DNA of 64,000 bases, taken from assembly GCF_047948215.1 (NCBI RefSeq), contig NC_134456.1:201760034-201824033 (forward strand). The letters are read 5' to 3'. The notes beneath the pieces were generated by a model. That model saw only the letters and a program-made list of their open reading frames with translations, did no database searches and was not told the DNA's origin. This DNA comes from Lycorma delicatula (Eukaryota; Arthropoda; Insecta; Hemiptera; Fulgoridae). This document shows, piece by piece, positions 27,201 to 37,300 of this stretch; the stretch's first letter is position 1; the number at the start of each line of letters is the position of its first letter. Made by a program: the position numbers and the translations under genes.

Positions 27201-29001
27201 AATTATTTTATTTAATTAAAAAAGTAGATACTTATCAATATTCTGTGTATTATTTTTATACAGTTTTATTTAATTTGCTCTGTGTATTGTGGTGTTGCAT
27301 GGCAGGATGCTCAGAATTTTGTCAGTAATTTTTAACCAACTTTCAGATGAGATGTAATTTTGCAAACATGCTTATCAATGACAGTGCATTGTGATAACAA
27401 AAAATTTGATAAAAAGATTTATTTTCATAGAAAATTTGTTTGCAAATAACGGAAATTCAAGCAACTGTACATGAAACATGTGTATGAAAGACTTTGGTCA
27501 GCAGTGCTTTCTGCTACGCAAGAAAATGAGTAGCCTATAATGTGAATATGGGTTGTATATGGACAATTGTCAACTAGTGTCAGTGAATCACTTCTCTTAG
27601 ATTTATGCACAGATATGTTTGAGTCTGTTATTCATTTTGCTACATCATTATATTTCAAAAGAAATCCATCTATGATTGAATATAATTGTGTAGAGCTATG
27701 TAATCATTTATATATGTTTAAAAGTGATAAATTAACACATTTATCCGAGATTGTGTCTGAGAAGTTTCATAATATACTGTTTAATTATGACAAATTTTTT
27801 TTTAGTTTGAGAGTAAAAAGTATAAAATAAAAAAACAAAAAATTAAAGATATGCTTTTATTTATTTAACTAATGAAAAAATTACCACAAAAATACAGAGA
27901 TTTCACTATTTGGAAATTATTAAATTAAAGTAAAAATTGTTCGGAAAAATTTTCCTATAGAGATATGTAAAATATATCTTTAAATTTTAAAGATGCACTA
28001 AAAAAAAAAAATAATTTCTCTTTCATATTAAATAAATAATAAATATTTGTAATAAACACTGATTAAATTCAAATAACATTTTATATTGATAATGATCAAT
28101 CTATTTTTTATTCATGGTAGTGAATGTACTTTTACGTGAATATCTATTTATTACATCTCTCAGCTACACTTAATTTTAATAGTGTATATTGAATTCCTTT
28201 ACATCTTATAATAAAAATGTAGGTCCCTTCATTGTATTACAGTAGCAAATTATCAATGAAATGATATTATAAATATAATATAAACAATGAAGGGTGCCGT
28301 GTGCTTTTATTATTTGTAATATAAAATATACAGGAATTTTATTAATAAATTCATTCAATACGCATTGCTATAATTAAATGTAGCTCAGAGATGTAATAAA
28401 TAAATGTTCAAGTAAAAGTACGTTCATTACCGTGAACAGAAAACAGATTTATTGAGTACCATTATCAATGCAAAATGTTATTTGAATTTAATCAGTTTAT
28501 TATAAACATTTTTACTTGATTTAATATGAAAGTGAAATTATTTTTCTATTTTTATTTCATCTTTAAATATATTTGTATTGGAAAATTTTTCTAAACAATT
28601 TATACCTCTATAAAATAGTGAAATTTCAGTACTTTTTTCATTAGTTAAATAAAAAGCACATTTAAAAAACTTTTTGATTTAAAAAAAAAGTATTTTATTT
28701 AAACCCTCTGGATTTTTCTTAAACAAAAGCTTACTGCTGCAATTTATGGATTTTTTAAAATTATTGTTTTCTGTATTAAGTCTATAAAATATAATTCTGA
28801 TGAAAGTTTTTTTTTTGTTTTAGTAAATGTCCGTACAGGGAACCTCGATTATTCTGTGGCGTATCGCCTGGAGGTGTAAGCCCAAGAGATTTATTTGTAG
28901 CAGAAAAACTTGGTGCTGATTTAGCAAGCATGCTTATACAACAGGGTGCTTTAGATATAATGAGTTCAGCAAAGAAAACAATACATAGTACTGCCAGTTA
29001 A
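6173..29001 (+). CDS. HMBS: Hydroxymethylbilane synthase (porphobilinogen deaminase), 3' part of gene in four exons
   Basis: Joins four porphobilinogen molecules into hydroxymethylbilane in haem synthesis, in the cytosol. Exons are 6173-6258, 13594-13775, 16900-17222 and 28824-29001, all with AG/GT borders and matching phases. Spliced, they give about 255 residues that align without gaps in order from the EREDPRD segment to the C-terminus. Visible landmarks are VVGTSSLRR and [13 protein letters not shown] (arginines that hold the substrate chain), [11 protein letters not shown], and [10 protein letters not shown], whose Cys (17068-17070) carries the dipyrromethane cofactor. The N-terminal about 100 residues, including the HSLKDLPT loop with the catalytic Asp, are not in the window. 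The three introns are 7.3, 3.1 and 11.6 kb. All key residues in the visible part are intact, so the gene looks functional. TOM20 converges on it from the right, 5.3 kb away. Confidence 0.96.
6259..9481. other. HMBS intron sequence, nothing recognised
   Basis: AT-rich intronic DNA with T runs and a (TA)n tract at about 8816-8841. The short open frames here on both strands are low-complexity and share no family motifs. Nothing else is supported. Confidence 0.5.
8816..8841. repeat. (TA)n microsatellite
   Basis: An uninterrupted TA dinucleotide run of about 13 units. Small open frames reading Tyr-Ile repeats across it are artefacts. Confidence 0.95.
9482..9711. repeat. Two diverged tandem copies of a ~114-bp unit
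   Basis: Units begin near 9482 and 9596. Each contains a TTCTGAATATGA block, then a TACAATTTTTnnAAATATC block, then GACCCC followed by GCCAC and TAGCAGGT. The second copy differs by scattered substitutions and small indels. The GC-richer core stands out from the AT-rich intron. It could be a piece of a minisatellite or of a subrepeat-bearing transposon. Confidence 0.75.
10148..10288 (+). mobile_element. tRNA-derived SINE inserted into a transposon terminus
   Basis: It begins GCTGACCTTCATGGTGGTGC, an A-box-like head, followed by a B-box-like GATTTGAATCACGG and GGTCGGGTGTGG. The same head, GCTGACCTCCATGGCAG, occurs at 19260, and reversed near 41000. The arms of the surrounding inverted repeat join cleanly if this segment is removed, which fixes its limits to within a few bases. 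Confidence 0.75.
10690..11623 (-). pseudogene. Decayed mariner-like transposase
   Basis: The open N-terminal part ends at 11623 (reading leftward) and contains [23 protein letters not shown] and [12 protein letters not shown], the helix-turn-helix found at the front of many insect mariner-type transposases. About 700 bp further on, [18 protein letters not shown] and QNRPVTWPL followed by a stop and SPN are recognisable as the second catalytic Asp region and the start of the third. The frame is broken several times. It matches the same broad family as the copy at 12836. Confidence 0.72.
12836..13420 (+). pseudogene. Mariner-like (DD41D-type) transposase fragment
   Basis: Through frameshifts one reads a probable catalytic-core piece: [16 protein letters not shown], then [17 protein letters not shown] and [10 protein letters not shown], then PPHWHNSV. 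These follow the order of the transposase core in this family ([40 protein letters not shown]). The catalytic residues are mostly lost. No inverted ends were found. It lies in the HMBS intron just upstream of exon 13594. Confidence 0.65.
13594..13775 (+). CDS. HMBS: HMBS internal exon (TSSLRR ... [13 protein letters not shown])
   Basis: The acceptor is TTTCAG and the donor CAG|GTATGT. It encodes about 61 residues containing SSLRRTAQ and [16 protein letters not shown], the conserved arginine-rich substrate and cofactor binding surface, then [15 protein letters not shown]. It ends on a codon border. A broken mariner-like transposase ends only about 170 bp upstream in the intron. Confidence 0.97.
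13776..14490. other. HMBS intron sequence, nothing recognised
   Basis: AT-rich intronic DNA. A short direct repeat of AGGTATAACATAAGT lies near 14455-14485, next to the hAT relic. No other structure was seen. Confidence 0.5.
14492..15740 (-). pseudogene. hAT-type transposase relic (TTF zinc finger / DUF4371-like)
   Basis: Read leftward from about 15740, broken frames show a front region with [20 protein letters not shown] text, then [20 protein letters not shown] and [15 protein letters not shown], typical of the TTF-type zinc-finger region. After more breaks comes an open segment (14492-14803) [50 protein letters not shown] and [11 protein letters not shown], which matches the DUF4371 part of hAT transposases (AD.TTDISG.EQL, CVGQGYDGCATM). 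At least five frame breaks or stops. It lies antisense in an HMBS intron. Confidence 0.82.
16133..16173. repeat. Perfect 16-bp inverted repeat
   Basis: TTAAATACAAAACTGT at 16133-16148 and its exact reverse complement at 16158-16173, separated by 9 bases. Intronic. No run of T follows that would make it a meaningful terminator in this context. Confidence 0.9.
16900..17222 (+). CDS. HMBS: HMBS internal exon with the cofactor cysteine
   Basis: Starts after TTTTTTAG and ends AAG|GTATTT. It encodes [19 protein letters not shown], then [20 protein letters not shown] and [12 protein letters not shown]. The Cys codon at 17068-17070 is the attachment point of the dipyrromethane cofactor, and the hinge into domain 3 lies here. 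The exon is 323 nt long and leaves two bases (AG) for the next exon. The reading frame antisense to this exon is a shadow. Confidence 0.97.
17223..18499. other. Start of the last HMBS intron, nothing recognised
   Basis: AT-rich intronic DNA with many A and T runs. No coding pattern or repeat structure could be supported. Confidence 0.5.
18500..19430 (+). pseudogene. LINE reverse transcriptase relic
   Basis: The open part at 18530-18763 reads [12 protein letters not shown] (decayed RQGCVLSPLLF motif), an FWDDVFI segment where FADDIVI is expected, then [21 protein letters not shown], the usual residues after the catalytic FADD box in LINE reverse transcriptases. About 550 bp on, [19 protein letters not shown] resembles the GRPRKRW tail of the same kind of protein, after a SINE fragment. 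The central Ala-Asp of the active site has become Trp-Asp, and frames are broken. The clade cannot be fixed. Confidence 0.65.
19259..19315 (+). mobile_element. Short SINE head fragment
   Basis: TGCTGACCTCCATGGCAGAG then TTGTAGC and a run of 14 A. It matches the head of the SINEs at 10148 and 40842 but is truncated after about 45 bases, ending in oligo(A). It interrupts the LINE relic. Confidence 0.55.
20045..21230 (-). pseudogene. Second hAT-type transposase relic
   Basis: Read leftward: [20 protein letters not shown], then an open segment (20749-20976) with [43 protein letters not shown]. After a break come [36 protein letters not shown] and LPPNPVLTRWGTWIEAV, and near the end [16 protein letters not shown], the dimerisation motif near the C-terminus of hAT transposases. 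The order matches a known insect group of hAT transposases with a LTRWGTW motif. Several stops and frameshifts. It differs from the hAT relic at 14.5 kb, so these are two families. Confidence 0.75.
21799..22794 (+). pseudogene. R1-like ORF1 (gag-like, CCHC zinc knuckles), frameshifted
   Basis: The open part at 21799-22308 gives 169 residues ([38 protein letters not shown]). A break near 22310 is followed, in another frame, by [15 protein letters not shown] and [10 protein letters not shown] third frame, 22546-22794, has two to three zinc knuckles: [28 protein letters not shown] and [13 protein letters not shown]. This is the classic ORF1 nucleic-acid-binding protein of R1/I-type elements that packages element RNA. 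At least two frameshifts separate the pieces. Confidence 0.82.
22795..24740 (+). pseudogene. R1-like ORF2 (APE endonuclease and reverse transcriptase), broken
   Basis: Endonuclease: [19 protein letters not shown] and VVFLQHPYV near 22800-22890, [20 protein letters not shown] and [16 protein letters not shown] (GADVNAKS motif) at 23043-23258, then [18 protein letters not shown], the SDH catalytic motif. Reverse transcriptase: [28 protein letters not shown] (where DISGAFD is usual), [14 protein letters not shown] at about 24145-24205, and [11 protein letters not shown] in another frame, the catalytic YADD. Then [16 protein letters not shown] and APVWAHRM. The normal catalytic FDISGAFD has lost acidic residues, and many frameshifts are present, so it is dead. 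Confidence 0.83.
24741..27850. other. HMBS last intron, mostly unrecognised
   Basis: AT-rich DNA. It contains a 16-bp hairpin (26706-26751). A possible very decayed coding stretch on the minus strand at 26669-26960 reads [20 protein letters not shown] and [19 protein letters not shown], preceded in another frame by [17 protein letters not shown]; its family is not recognised. An open frame at 27567-27830 (+) is unremarkable and may be chance. Confidence 0.4.
26706..26751. repeat. Perfect 16-bp inverted repeat, 14-base loop
   Basis: TAATAAGCCCAAGAAG at 26706-26721 and its exact complement at 26736-26751. It falls within the decayed coding stretch on the minus strand, and looks like a small local inverted duplication. 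Confidence 0.92.
27851..28661. repeat. ~0.81-kb fold-back (long inverted repeat) element
   Basis: The left half, from ATGCTTTTATTTATTTAACT at 27851, is the reverse complement of the right half, which ends at about 28661. Arms are about 330-360 bp with roughly 80-85% identity by eye. Shared blocks include TTTCACTATTT, GAAAAATTTTCC, CTTTCATATTAAAT, CTGATTAAATTCAAATAACA, GAACGTACTTTTAC/GAATGTACTTTTAC and TTTATTACATCTCT. A perfect 11-bp inner stem (28225-28235 with 28284-28294) surrounds the centre. There is no open frame inside. Likely a MITE or fold-back type non-autonomous DNA element. It ends only about 160 bp before the last HMBS exon. Confidence 0.85.
28824..29001 (+). CDS. HMBS: HMBS terminal exon
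   Basis: The acceptor is TTGTTTTAG. The first base completes a Ser codon, then [17 protein letters not shown] leads into the C-terminal helix region ([20 protein letters not shown]), matching the GISLANLLLSKGAKNIL region of vertebrate HMBS. The stop is TAA at 28999-29001. A possible polyadenylation hexamer AATAAA (29000-29005) overlaps the stop; further A/T-rich hexamers lie downstream, so the real cleavage site is unclear. Confidence 0.93.
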
Positions 29002-29056
29002 TAAAAATCAATGCTATATAATTTTTATAATAGTATATAGTGATTTATGAATGTTA

Positions 29057-29059
<3 letters not shown>

Positions 29060-29096
<37 letters not shown>

Positions 29097-29109
29097 AGTG
29101 GTCATATGC

Positions 29110-29135
<26 letters not shown>
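29060..29135. repeat. Paired (TA)n microsatellites after the HMBS stop
   Basis: Two TA runs (29060-29092 and 29110-29135) split by 17 bases, starting 59 bp after the HMBS stop codon and probably inside its 3' untranslated region. Confidence 0.95.
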
Positions 29136-29140
<5 letters not shown>

Positions 29141-29776
29141 CATATGTGTAAGCATAAAAAAGAAAAACCATCTTTCATATTTTTTGTTGCCATAAATTTT
29201 TGACGAGGCAATATTTTGAATCTTTTATAACATTAATTTTAGTGAATAATTTTTTAAACTTTTATGATCCTATATTTTTTACTGACATAGTCAGTTTACA
29301 AGAATTTGGTGATAGTATATAAAAGGTTTTTTTAAATTAAAAAATGTTTCTATTTTAGGGCTATTTTAAGGTAAATATTATTTGTTACATCTACTACTGT
29401 TATTTATTAAAAAAAAGTAGAAAATAATTCAGAGTAACTATTCATGTCTATAATCTGTTCTATTCAACTTTTACCTATATGGTGATTTATTTACAAAAAA
29501 AAATTAGGTTATGTTTGTAGGTTCTAGTATATTTTTTGTTATTCATTTAAAATGCAGCTTTCTTCTAGTTTTTATTTAATTTCTGAAAAGTAATATTTAA
29601 TATTGTTATTTGTAAACATTTAATATATCATTGAGTCTTATTTATTAAAACATTTTTTCAACTGATAAAAATGTCATTTATCATGTCTTCAATATGATAA
29701 ACATTAATTAATTACATGTTGAAAATTGTGTGCGTTTACATGTTTGCTACGCTGCAGTCTCTTGAAAATTCTTTTT

Positions 29777-29890
29777 AAGAAAATTTCAAAATATTGTACA
29801 TCCTGTTTTTTGTAATCAAACAACAATCAAAACAACAAGAAAATTTCAAAATATTGTACATCCTGTTTTTTGTAATCAAACAACAATCAA
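29777..29890. repeat. 60-bp tandem duplication
   Basis: The unit AAGAAAATTTCAAAATATTG... at 29777-29836 repeats from 29837 to 29890 without a mismatch over 54 bases. It is a recent local duplication. Confidence 0.95.
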
Positions 29891-32007
29891 GAATTAGTGT
29901 ATTATGTAAGTGAAACGTAATGATTGAACAACAGTCATATTATATATATATATATATATATATGACTGCTCAAGCACAGACCCCCCCAAGTGTTGATAAA
30001 AGATAAGCCATCCTGGTCCTAAAAATTTTACATAAAAATTACTTACAATTTTTTTTTTTTTTTTTTTTTTTTTAGATGAAAAAGGCACAAATGCTTACTG
30101 TTCTCTTTCTTAGTGTGTTAATTACTTTTCAGTCCATTAAAAATTGAAATGCTCTTTTTGTGGATAGTGGTCAATGAAAATATTAATGGAAGTATTTTTT
30201 TAATTTGTTATTTTTGCTTACATCTGAGTCATGATGTCATTAATGTATTTTAAACTTTAAACTTAAAGTCAAATGTTATTCTTTTTAAACGATTTGTTAT
30301 ACCATCATTTAATTATCAGGTTTTTAAACCTAGTTTTACAATTGTATACAATAATTAGCTGATATGTGATAGTACGAGTTTAAATTTTTAAAACATTTTA
30401 GGTCTGCTTACAAGCAGAACAAATACGTCCAGTTACTATTAGTGCATAATACACACACATTTTTTAAATGTAAGAATATTTTTTAACTATGAATAATTTA
30501 ATGTTACAGATATCAGTCCGGTAAAAATATTATGATTTTCCAATTAGCAGGATGAATCTTATGGAAAAAAGTTGATAAGATGTTAAGAAATAAGTATTAA
30601 TTTTTGAGTTATTGGAACTGTACTGTTATTTAACATTACTGATATTAAAATATTTTGCATTTTTTAACTGAAAGTTATTCTTATTTTTTTTAGGGGGGGA
30701 CATGTTAACATGTTATGTTACAATTGTCTGTACAGAAACAGATTACGCTTGATAAATCTTAAAAGTATTGGATTGTCTTATACTTGTGAGATGGAATGTC
30801 TAATTATAAAAAAAATTTAATTTTTTTAGATGTTCATAAGAAAGTATGTTATTAGCATATTAAAACACATTCCAGGTTTTGGCAATCCTAATCCTTTTTT
30901 TTTTTATTAGTTAAAATAACTTTTATTTTTACTAGTGAAAAATTAAAATCAGGATCAATTCAATAAATAAAGTTAGTCTTGCATAATCACTGTCACAAAA
31001 TAGTTAATATTTGTTTTTTACTTTAAATACTTGTAAGTTTATAATTGTTTACTTATAATTTGGTTAGGAATTCAAGATCAACAGTCTGCATTTTGATTTA
31101 ATTTTAAGCTCTTAACTGCCATTATTAAATAGCATATTTAACTTCCTGTAAGTACCATTGTAACAAAACTTGCTTTAGTTAATTCAATGTTAAAAATCAT
31201 TGTTAATATGAATTTACACTAGATAAAAGTATTTGTATAATAATAAAAAATATGTGCAAGTATACTACATATTGCATTTACACTTATATACAAATTGATA
31301 AGCGATTTCTATTGTAATCAGTTCAGTGATACTACTTAAAAAAAAATATTTTGTTTAGCGATAATTGTTTGTTTTGTGATGAGGTGTGTTACTATATTTA
31401 TCAAACTGAGGTGGTATTAGTAAAGTCTTGATAAAAAATGATTGAGGTGGCAAGAATATCTAAGAATAAGAGAAATGCATGGTGCATATACCATATTTAT
31501 AAACTAACTTTAGATGCTTAAGGATTAAAAAATTATTTTATGTGAGCTATAAATTTGAGAATTTTCTTATTAAATTTGCTCGCTTAATCAAAAAAAAAAA
31601 ACAAAACATAATTTTATGACATGCCATATCAGTAACTTACATACAGACTGTAAAATGGATTCAACTGAGCAGTTGAATCCTAAAGCAAGTTCAGTAAAGA
31701 TGTTTCTTATTTTTTCAATCTTATACTCCAACTTTATATCCCCAATATTGCAAGTTCTTTTTTTATCTATTTTATAATCTTTCTTTAGACCAGTTAAATG
31801 AATTAGAAAAAAAATTGTTGCACTGAATATACTTCAAAAACCCCTTCTAGATAAATCTAAAAGCGAAACCTAAATTAGATTTAAATTTTGTATTAGCTAC
31901 ACCAAAACAAAAGATATCACCTCATTCAGACAAGCCAATGCATTTACCATTTTTTGCTCAAACAAAATATAAGTGGAAATTACACAACTCAAATTATATA
32001 ATTTTTT

Positions 32008-32093
32008 TTTATTGATTGTCCTATTTGGCTTTAACTTCATATAAATTTTCTTTATTGATTGTCCTATTTGGCTTTAACTTCATATAAATTTTC
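32008..32093. repeat. 43-bp tandem duplication
   Basis: Two identical 43-bp units (32008-32050 and 32051-32093) containing GATTGTCCTATTTGGCTTTA. Confidence 0.93.
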
Positions 32094-34300
32094 ATAAATG
32101 TAAGCCTACATAAATTTACCTCTAAAAGAAATGTAAAACATTATAATTTAGTTTAGCAGTATTTGAACATGTGAAAAAAAATTATATATTTATATTCATA
32201 TATTATACTTTTATAAATTTGCATTTTAATAAGAAATTTATTATGAAACCACAGCAAAAAATTTAAACTAGGACTATAAGACTGTACTTTATACTAATTT
32301 AAAAAAAAAATCAATTTTCTAATTCACATTTGAAGGAAACAATAGTCTTCCTTGATTTTTCTTTATATTATTAAGTAGCATGATGTTTTCATGTTTAGAA
32401 TATTTTTCTTATAAACATTATATTATTTCCTTATAATTAATTAGAATGTAGATTTTGTTTTATTAGATGTTACCAATGAAATATATATATATATATATAT
32501 ATAAAGTTACCTTCCATTCATACAAGATAATTATGTATGAAGTTAGAACAATCCAAAAATATTGAGATAGTGATAGAGCAGCTTTGAAATGCTAGGTGTT
32601 TAAAAGTTGTGTTTCAATTTTTACTGGTTACCTTTTCTATACATAACCCACTGCAGTCAGTTTTCATTTTGACAAGTATTTGACATTTTAAGCAGGCTAT
32701 AGGTACTGCCTTTCATTTGTTGCTATTAAGTTTTCTTAGACAAGATTATTGTATCTCAGATTCCAAAATAAAATGCTTATCATAAATTTTATACTTAATT
32801 TTTTTTTTTCAAAAAGCAGTAAATTAACCTACTAATTAAATGTGATAATTTGTTAAACCTGAAAGTGCTTTTGTAAATCTATGTATAAGATTTTAAAAAT
32901 CAAATTTGATAAATTAATTCTGATGTGGTAAAATTAATAACAAGTAAATATAACAGCTTTAGTTCAAAGATGTCAATTCATTTATTGGCACTTAAATTTA
33001 CACCTTTTTATTAGGAGTGCAGGATCGAAATGAATAACAGATTAGCTTAAATAGATTTTTAATGTTTAACATTTAGAAACTGCTTGTAAATGTTTACAAT
33101 TTTTAATCAACAATAATTCTGTACAGCTTAAAAAAATTAACATCATATATAAACATTAAAGGCATACAAATTTGCACTTTAAAAAATACCTATGCCTTAT
33201 GAAAATTAATCTCCTCTCGTAGATTTAATCTTCAGCAATATCCTTACCTTTGTATTCATATTTTACTGTGACGTCTCATGTTATTATCTAAAGAACAAAA
33301 CTTTGAATAAAGTGTATTTATTGCATAATTATAACTGTTATTGTATAACAGTCTATTGTGATAGTGTATATAAAAAAAAGAAGTTAATGATTATTAAAAT
33401 AGATATTTTATTGTTTTAGTTGGTTATGGATAATTTAATTAAATAAAAACTCTACAGCTGGTATATATAATTTTATTTCATTAATTTATTTTCATGTGTG
33501 CAGGTGTCAACAAACACACAATCCACAATATTTAGCTGCACAATATCAAAAAAGCACCATAATAAACCTGATACATGAACATTGAAAAGTGTAGCTGTAG
33601 AAAATTGAAAGAAACTATAAAAAAAAAACTATTACCTTAACACCTCTTCAAAATAAATATTTAGATGATTTTCTTCTACTTTCACAAAAACCATAAAATT
33701 CTGACTTTTTGATGATTACTACAATAATTAATGTGATTTGTTTTAAAGAATTCATAACACCTTACATCAAATGTTATATTCACAGTAGGCCTGTATATAC
33801 AATTTAGCAGTAGCAACCCAAAGAAGATTTTTTTTTTGTATAAATTACTTAAAAAGACTACATTGCTTTTTTAAGTAAATTAAGCATTTTTATTAGTTTT
33901 AATATATTATGATCACAAATAACAGATCAAATACATGTAATATACCTTGAGCACATAATACAAATAAATACACTAAATATAATTCAAAGGCAGTATTTTA
34001 ATTAACAAATAAGTTGTTATTAACAAACAAATAAGTTTAATTAACAATTTATTAACAGTGTCAAAAAAATCTTATGATTGAATGATATGATTTTTTATAC
34101 ACCTTTTTACAATATATTTTTTATTTATTAAAAAAAAAAAATTTTTTTTTCTTTTTTAAAATCAAAATATAAAAAACCAAAATAATTAATAAAAAAATGT
34201 TCTTTCTTTCTGAACTGTAAAATAATTTTTTCAAGTTTATCCTAAGACTAAAATAACTTTAATCCTAATAAAAATATTCTACAACTATTGACAAAAAGTC

Positions 34301-34351
34301 TTATTCCACATCTTCTTCGGCCATTTCTTTCTGGTTCTGCTTATCTATCCT
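34301..34351 (-). CDS. TOMM20: TOM20 terminal exon (RIDKQNQKEMAEEDVE, stop)
   Basis: Seventeen codons including the stop (TAA, complement of 34301-34303). The acceptor is CAG after an unbroken run of T on the minus strand, an ideal polypyrimidine tract. It joins in phase 0 to the preceding exon ending LPTVTK. The acidic C-terminus AEEDVE is diagnostic of the family. Confidence 0.94.
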   Translation of the reverse strand, partial: RIDKQNQKEMAEEDVE

Positions 34352-37300
34352 CTGAAAAAAAAAAATAATATTTTACAATTTCAGATAGAACAAAAACAAT
34401 TAAGACAGCATAGGCACATCATATCAATCACTTATTTTTTTCACTGAAGTATTGCAACAGCAGTATTGAACTGAATTAATTTAACTTACAAGGGTTGTTC
34501 AATAACTAAAGAGACGAGTGACAACAATGGAAAAACTATTTATTTAATCGGACAATTTAACTGGACAGTTTGATGTTCAACTTGGCACTACTGATGAAAA
34601 AAATGTAGCTGTTCAAAAAGAATTTCTACTATTATAACCTCTTCAAAATATTGGCTCTGTTTGAAACATATTTTGTAGAAGTACTGCATGCTATAATAAA
34701 ATGTTATTTTCTGAAAGTATAAACCTGGCTGAGATTCACTTGTGATGTTAAAACAGTATGGTTGGTGGTAAAAAGGGTATATTATCCACACAATTTTTAT
34801 AATTGGATTGAACAGTTTACATTGGGTAGAACAGTTTCATACACTTTTATTGTAGCAAAACACTAGATGAAGTTCTGATACTTTGCACAATCTGATAATG
34901 CATGCAGATAAGATACAGAAGCATGAACACATTTGAGAAAATGCTGAAATCTGATGAGCAAATGTCCATTTCATTATCCACAATAAGGTGAATTAACACA
35001 AACATGTTCAAGGTGATTCCAACGCTGGTTTTTAGTGAAGGTTTTAGATCATATAATTTGTGATGAAACTTTGATTCATCATTTCAAGCCAGAATTCAAA
35101 TGTCAGTGTGGGATACGAAGTGAGATACGATCCTCAAATTCTTTAAAAGAGACAGTTACACCATTGCTGAAATATTAGTTTTTATTAATATCACATATTT
35201 ATACAATTATTAATTCAACAATCTTACATGAATTAGGATAGAGTAAAAGTCCTTTAATTACTCATATTACTAGTTCAGTATTATTCGTATCTTCTTGAGT
35301 TGATTAACAAAAGTTTTAAATTTCTGGTGTGTTGTATATATAAAAGTTAATAATAATTAAACTATTCTGTTTAGTGAACTCTTGTACACTGGTTACAAAT
35401 GTTAATTTTGACCTTATGGTGTAAAATATTTCGTTTTTATTATTGGATTATTTGGTGAACAATAAAAAATGAAAAAGAAGCAATCACACAGGAAAAAGAA
35501 AGATAACATGAAGAAATATATTTAAAAAAAACTGACACAAAGATGAATATGAAGAGGAAGAAAATGTTAAGAACAAGGGAAGAATAAAAAGATTAAGAGG
35601 ATGATGAGTACAAAGAAAGAAAATTTGAAAACTAGAGAACATGTACAAAAATTATGATCAGAAGAATTACATCAAACCAAAGAGTGATTAAATGATGAGT
35701 AATGAACTAAAAGATAAAATTTTTTGCAATTTATTAAAGATCGGGCATGTATGCCTCAGTGTATATGTTGTTCTTGTAAGGGTCTATTTTTCAGTCACTC
35801 TGTAGTTAACTTTAATATAGATAAAATTAAACTAGAAAATCCACAAATAATATGATTCTAAATTATAATTTTCAATTGATATTAGATAATCAGATGTTTC
35901 ACCAAATTATTACACATATACGAGGTCTGTAAATAAAGTAAAGAGATCAGTTTTTTTTGGCAATGAAAGTGGCAACGCTGTAGAGTTACTAGTAAACATA
36001 GGGTTATATGAAAAGCTGGTTTATATTAATATTAGGTATTAATATTTTTAGTCTATTGTTGCCATGTGAGACGTAAATAAACTTTTTGTGAAAACAAGTT
36101 TCTGTTGCGTTACAAAAATGAGTGATACTAATTATTAGCAACATTGTGCAATCAAGTTTTGTGTTTAACTTGGTGAGAATGCTACTGAAACTTTTTCAAA
36201 ATTGAAAAGGGCGTATGGAGATGACGCTCTGTCATGAACCCAAGTTTTTAGGTGGTTTAAAGCATTTTCAGATGGCCAGGAATCAGTTGTGGATGATCCA
36301 CACTCTGGAAGACCATTAACGTCAGAAAGTGATGACAATGTTGAGTGAATCAGAGTCCTTGATACAGTATGACCAGCGATTAACTATCAGAATTATTGCA
36401 CAAAAATTGAATTTGAACCATACCACAGTCCATAAAATTTTCACAAATGAATTTGACATGAAAAAAGTTTGTGCAAAATTGATCCCAAAAAACCTCACTG
36501 TTGGAACAGAAAAACAAGAGGATGTAAGTCTGCCGCGGCGATCTTCTAGGGCGAATTGAAACTGATCCTGATTTTCTGAAAAAAGTTATTCCTGGTGATG
36601 AATCTTATATATTTGGGTACAACCCAGAAACAAAATGTCAGAGGAGCACACTTCAAACTCACCACGTCCCAAAAAAGCAAAAATGAGCAAATCAAAAAAC
36701 AAAACCATGCTAAATTGTATCTTCAATAGTAATAGCATTGTCCATAAGAAGTTTTTGCCTACATGGCAGAATGTAAATCAATATGTTTACCGATAAATTC
36801 TTGAAAGACTGTGAAAAAGAGTTGCCCATATGAGACCAGCCGTCAAAGACAACTGTATGCCATCATGGTAACCTTGTCATACTGCACTCTCTATTAATGA
36901 ATTTTTGGCAAAGAAAAACATTCCTGTAGTTCCTCAACCTCCTTATTCACCTGACTTGAGTCCCTGTGACTTTTTCCTGTTCCTGACTTTAAAAAACACC
37001 TCAAAAGACACCATTTTGGAACAGTAACCGACCATCTGAAGGATATTCCGTTTTCTGAGTTCCAACAAAGCTATGAACAGTGGGAAAACCATTTGAAGCA
37101 TTGCATGGCTTCCCAAGGGAACTATTTTGAAGGTGATACAGTCCATGTATAATTGGATTGTAAATAAAAAAGATTTTCTAAACCAGTCTCACTCATTATT
37201 TTACAGACCTTTGACACATGTAATAATGCCTATTATTACACATTTGTATATCCATAGAATTTTATTTCACTAATAATTTCTGATTTTTTAATTGTAATTA

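Larger units (their letters stand above)
29002..34300. other. Intergenic region between the 3' ends of HMBS and TOM20
   Basis: Contains the 3' untranslated regions of both converging genes and about 4-5 kb of AT-rich spacer. It has (TA)n tracts at 29060-29092, 29110-29135, 29938-29963 and 32480-32503, a T run at 30049-30073, and two small tandem duplications. No exon or transposase was recognised. Confidence 0.6.

Noticed and set aside
29014..30088. Open frames across TA and poly(T) tracts after HMBS
   Set aside because: Their translations are Ile-Tyr and Lys runs from simple repeats.
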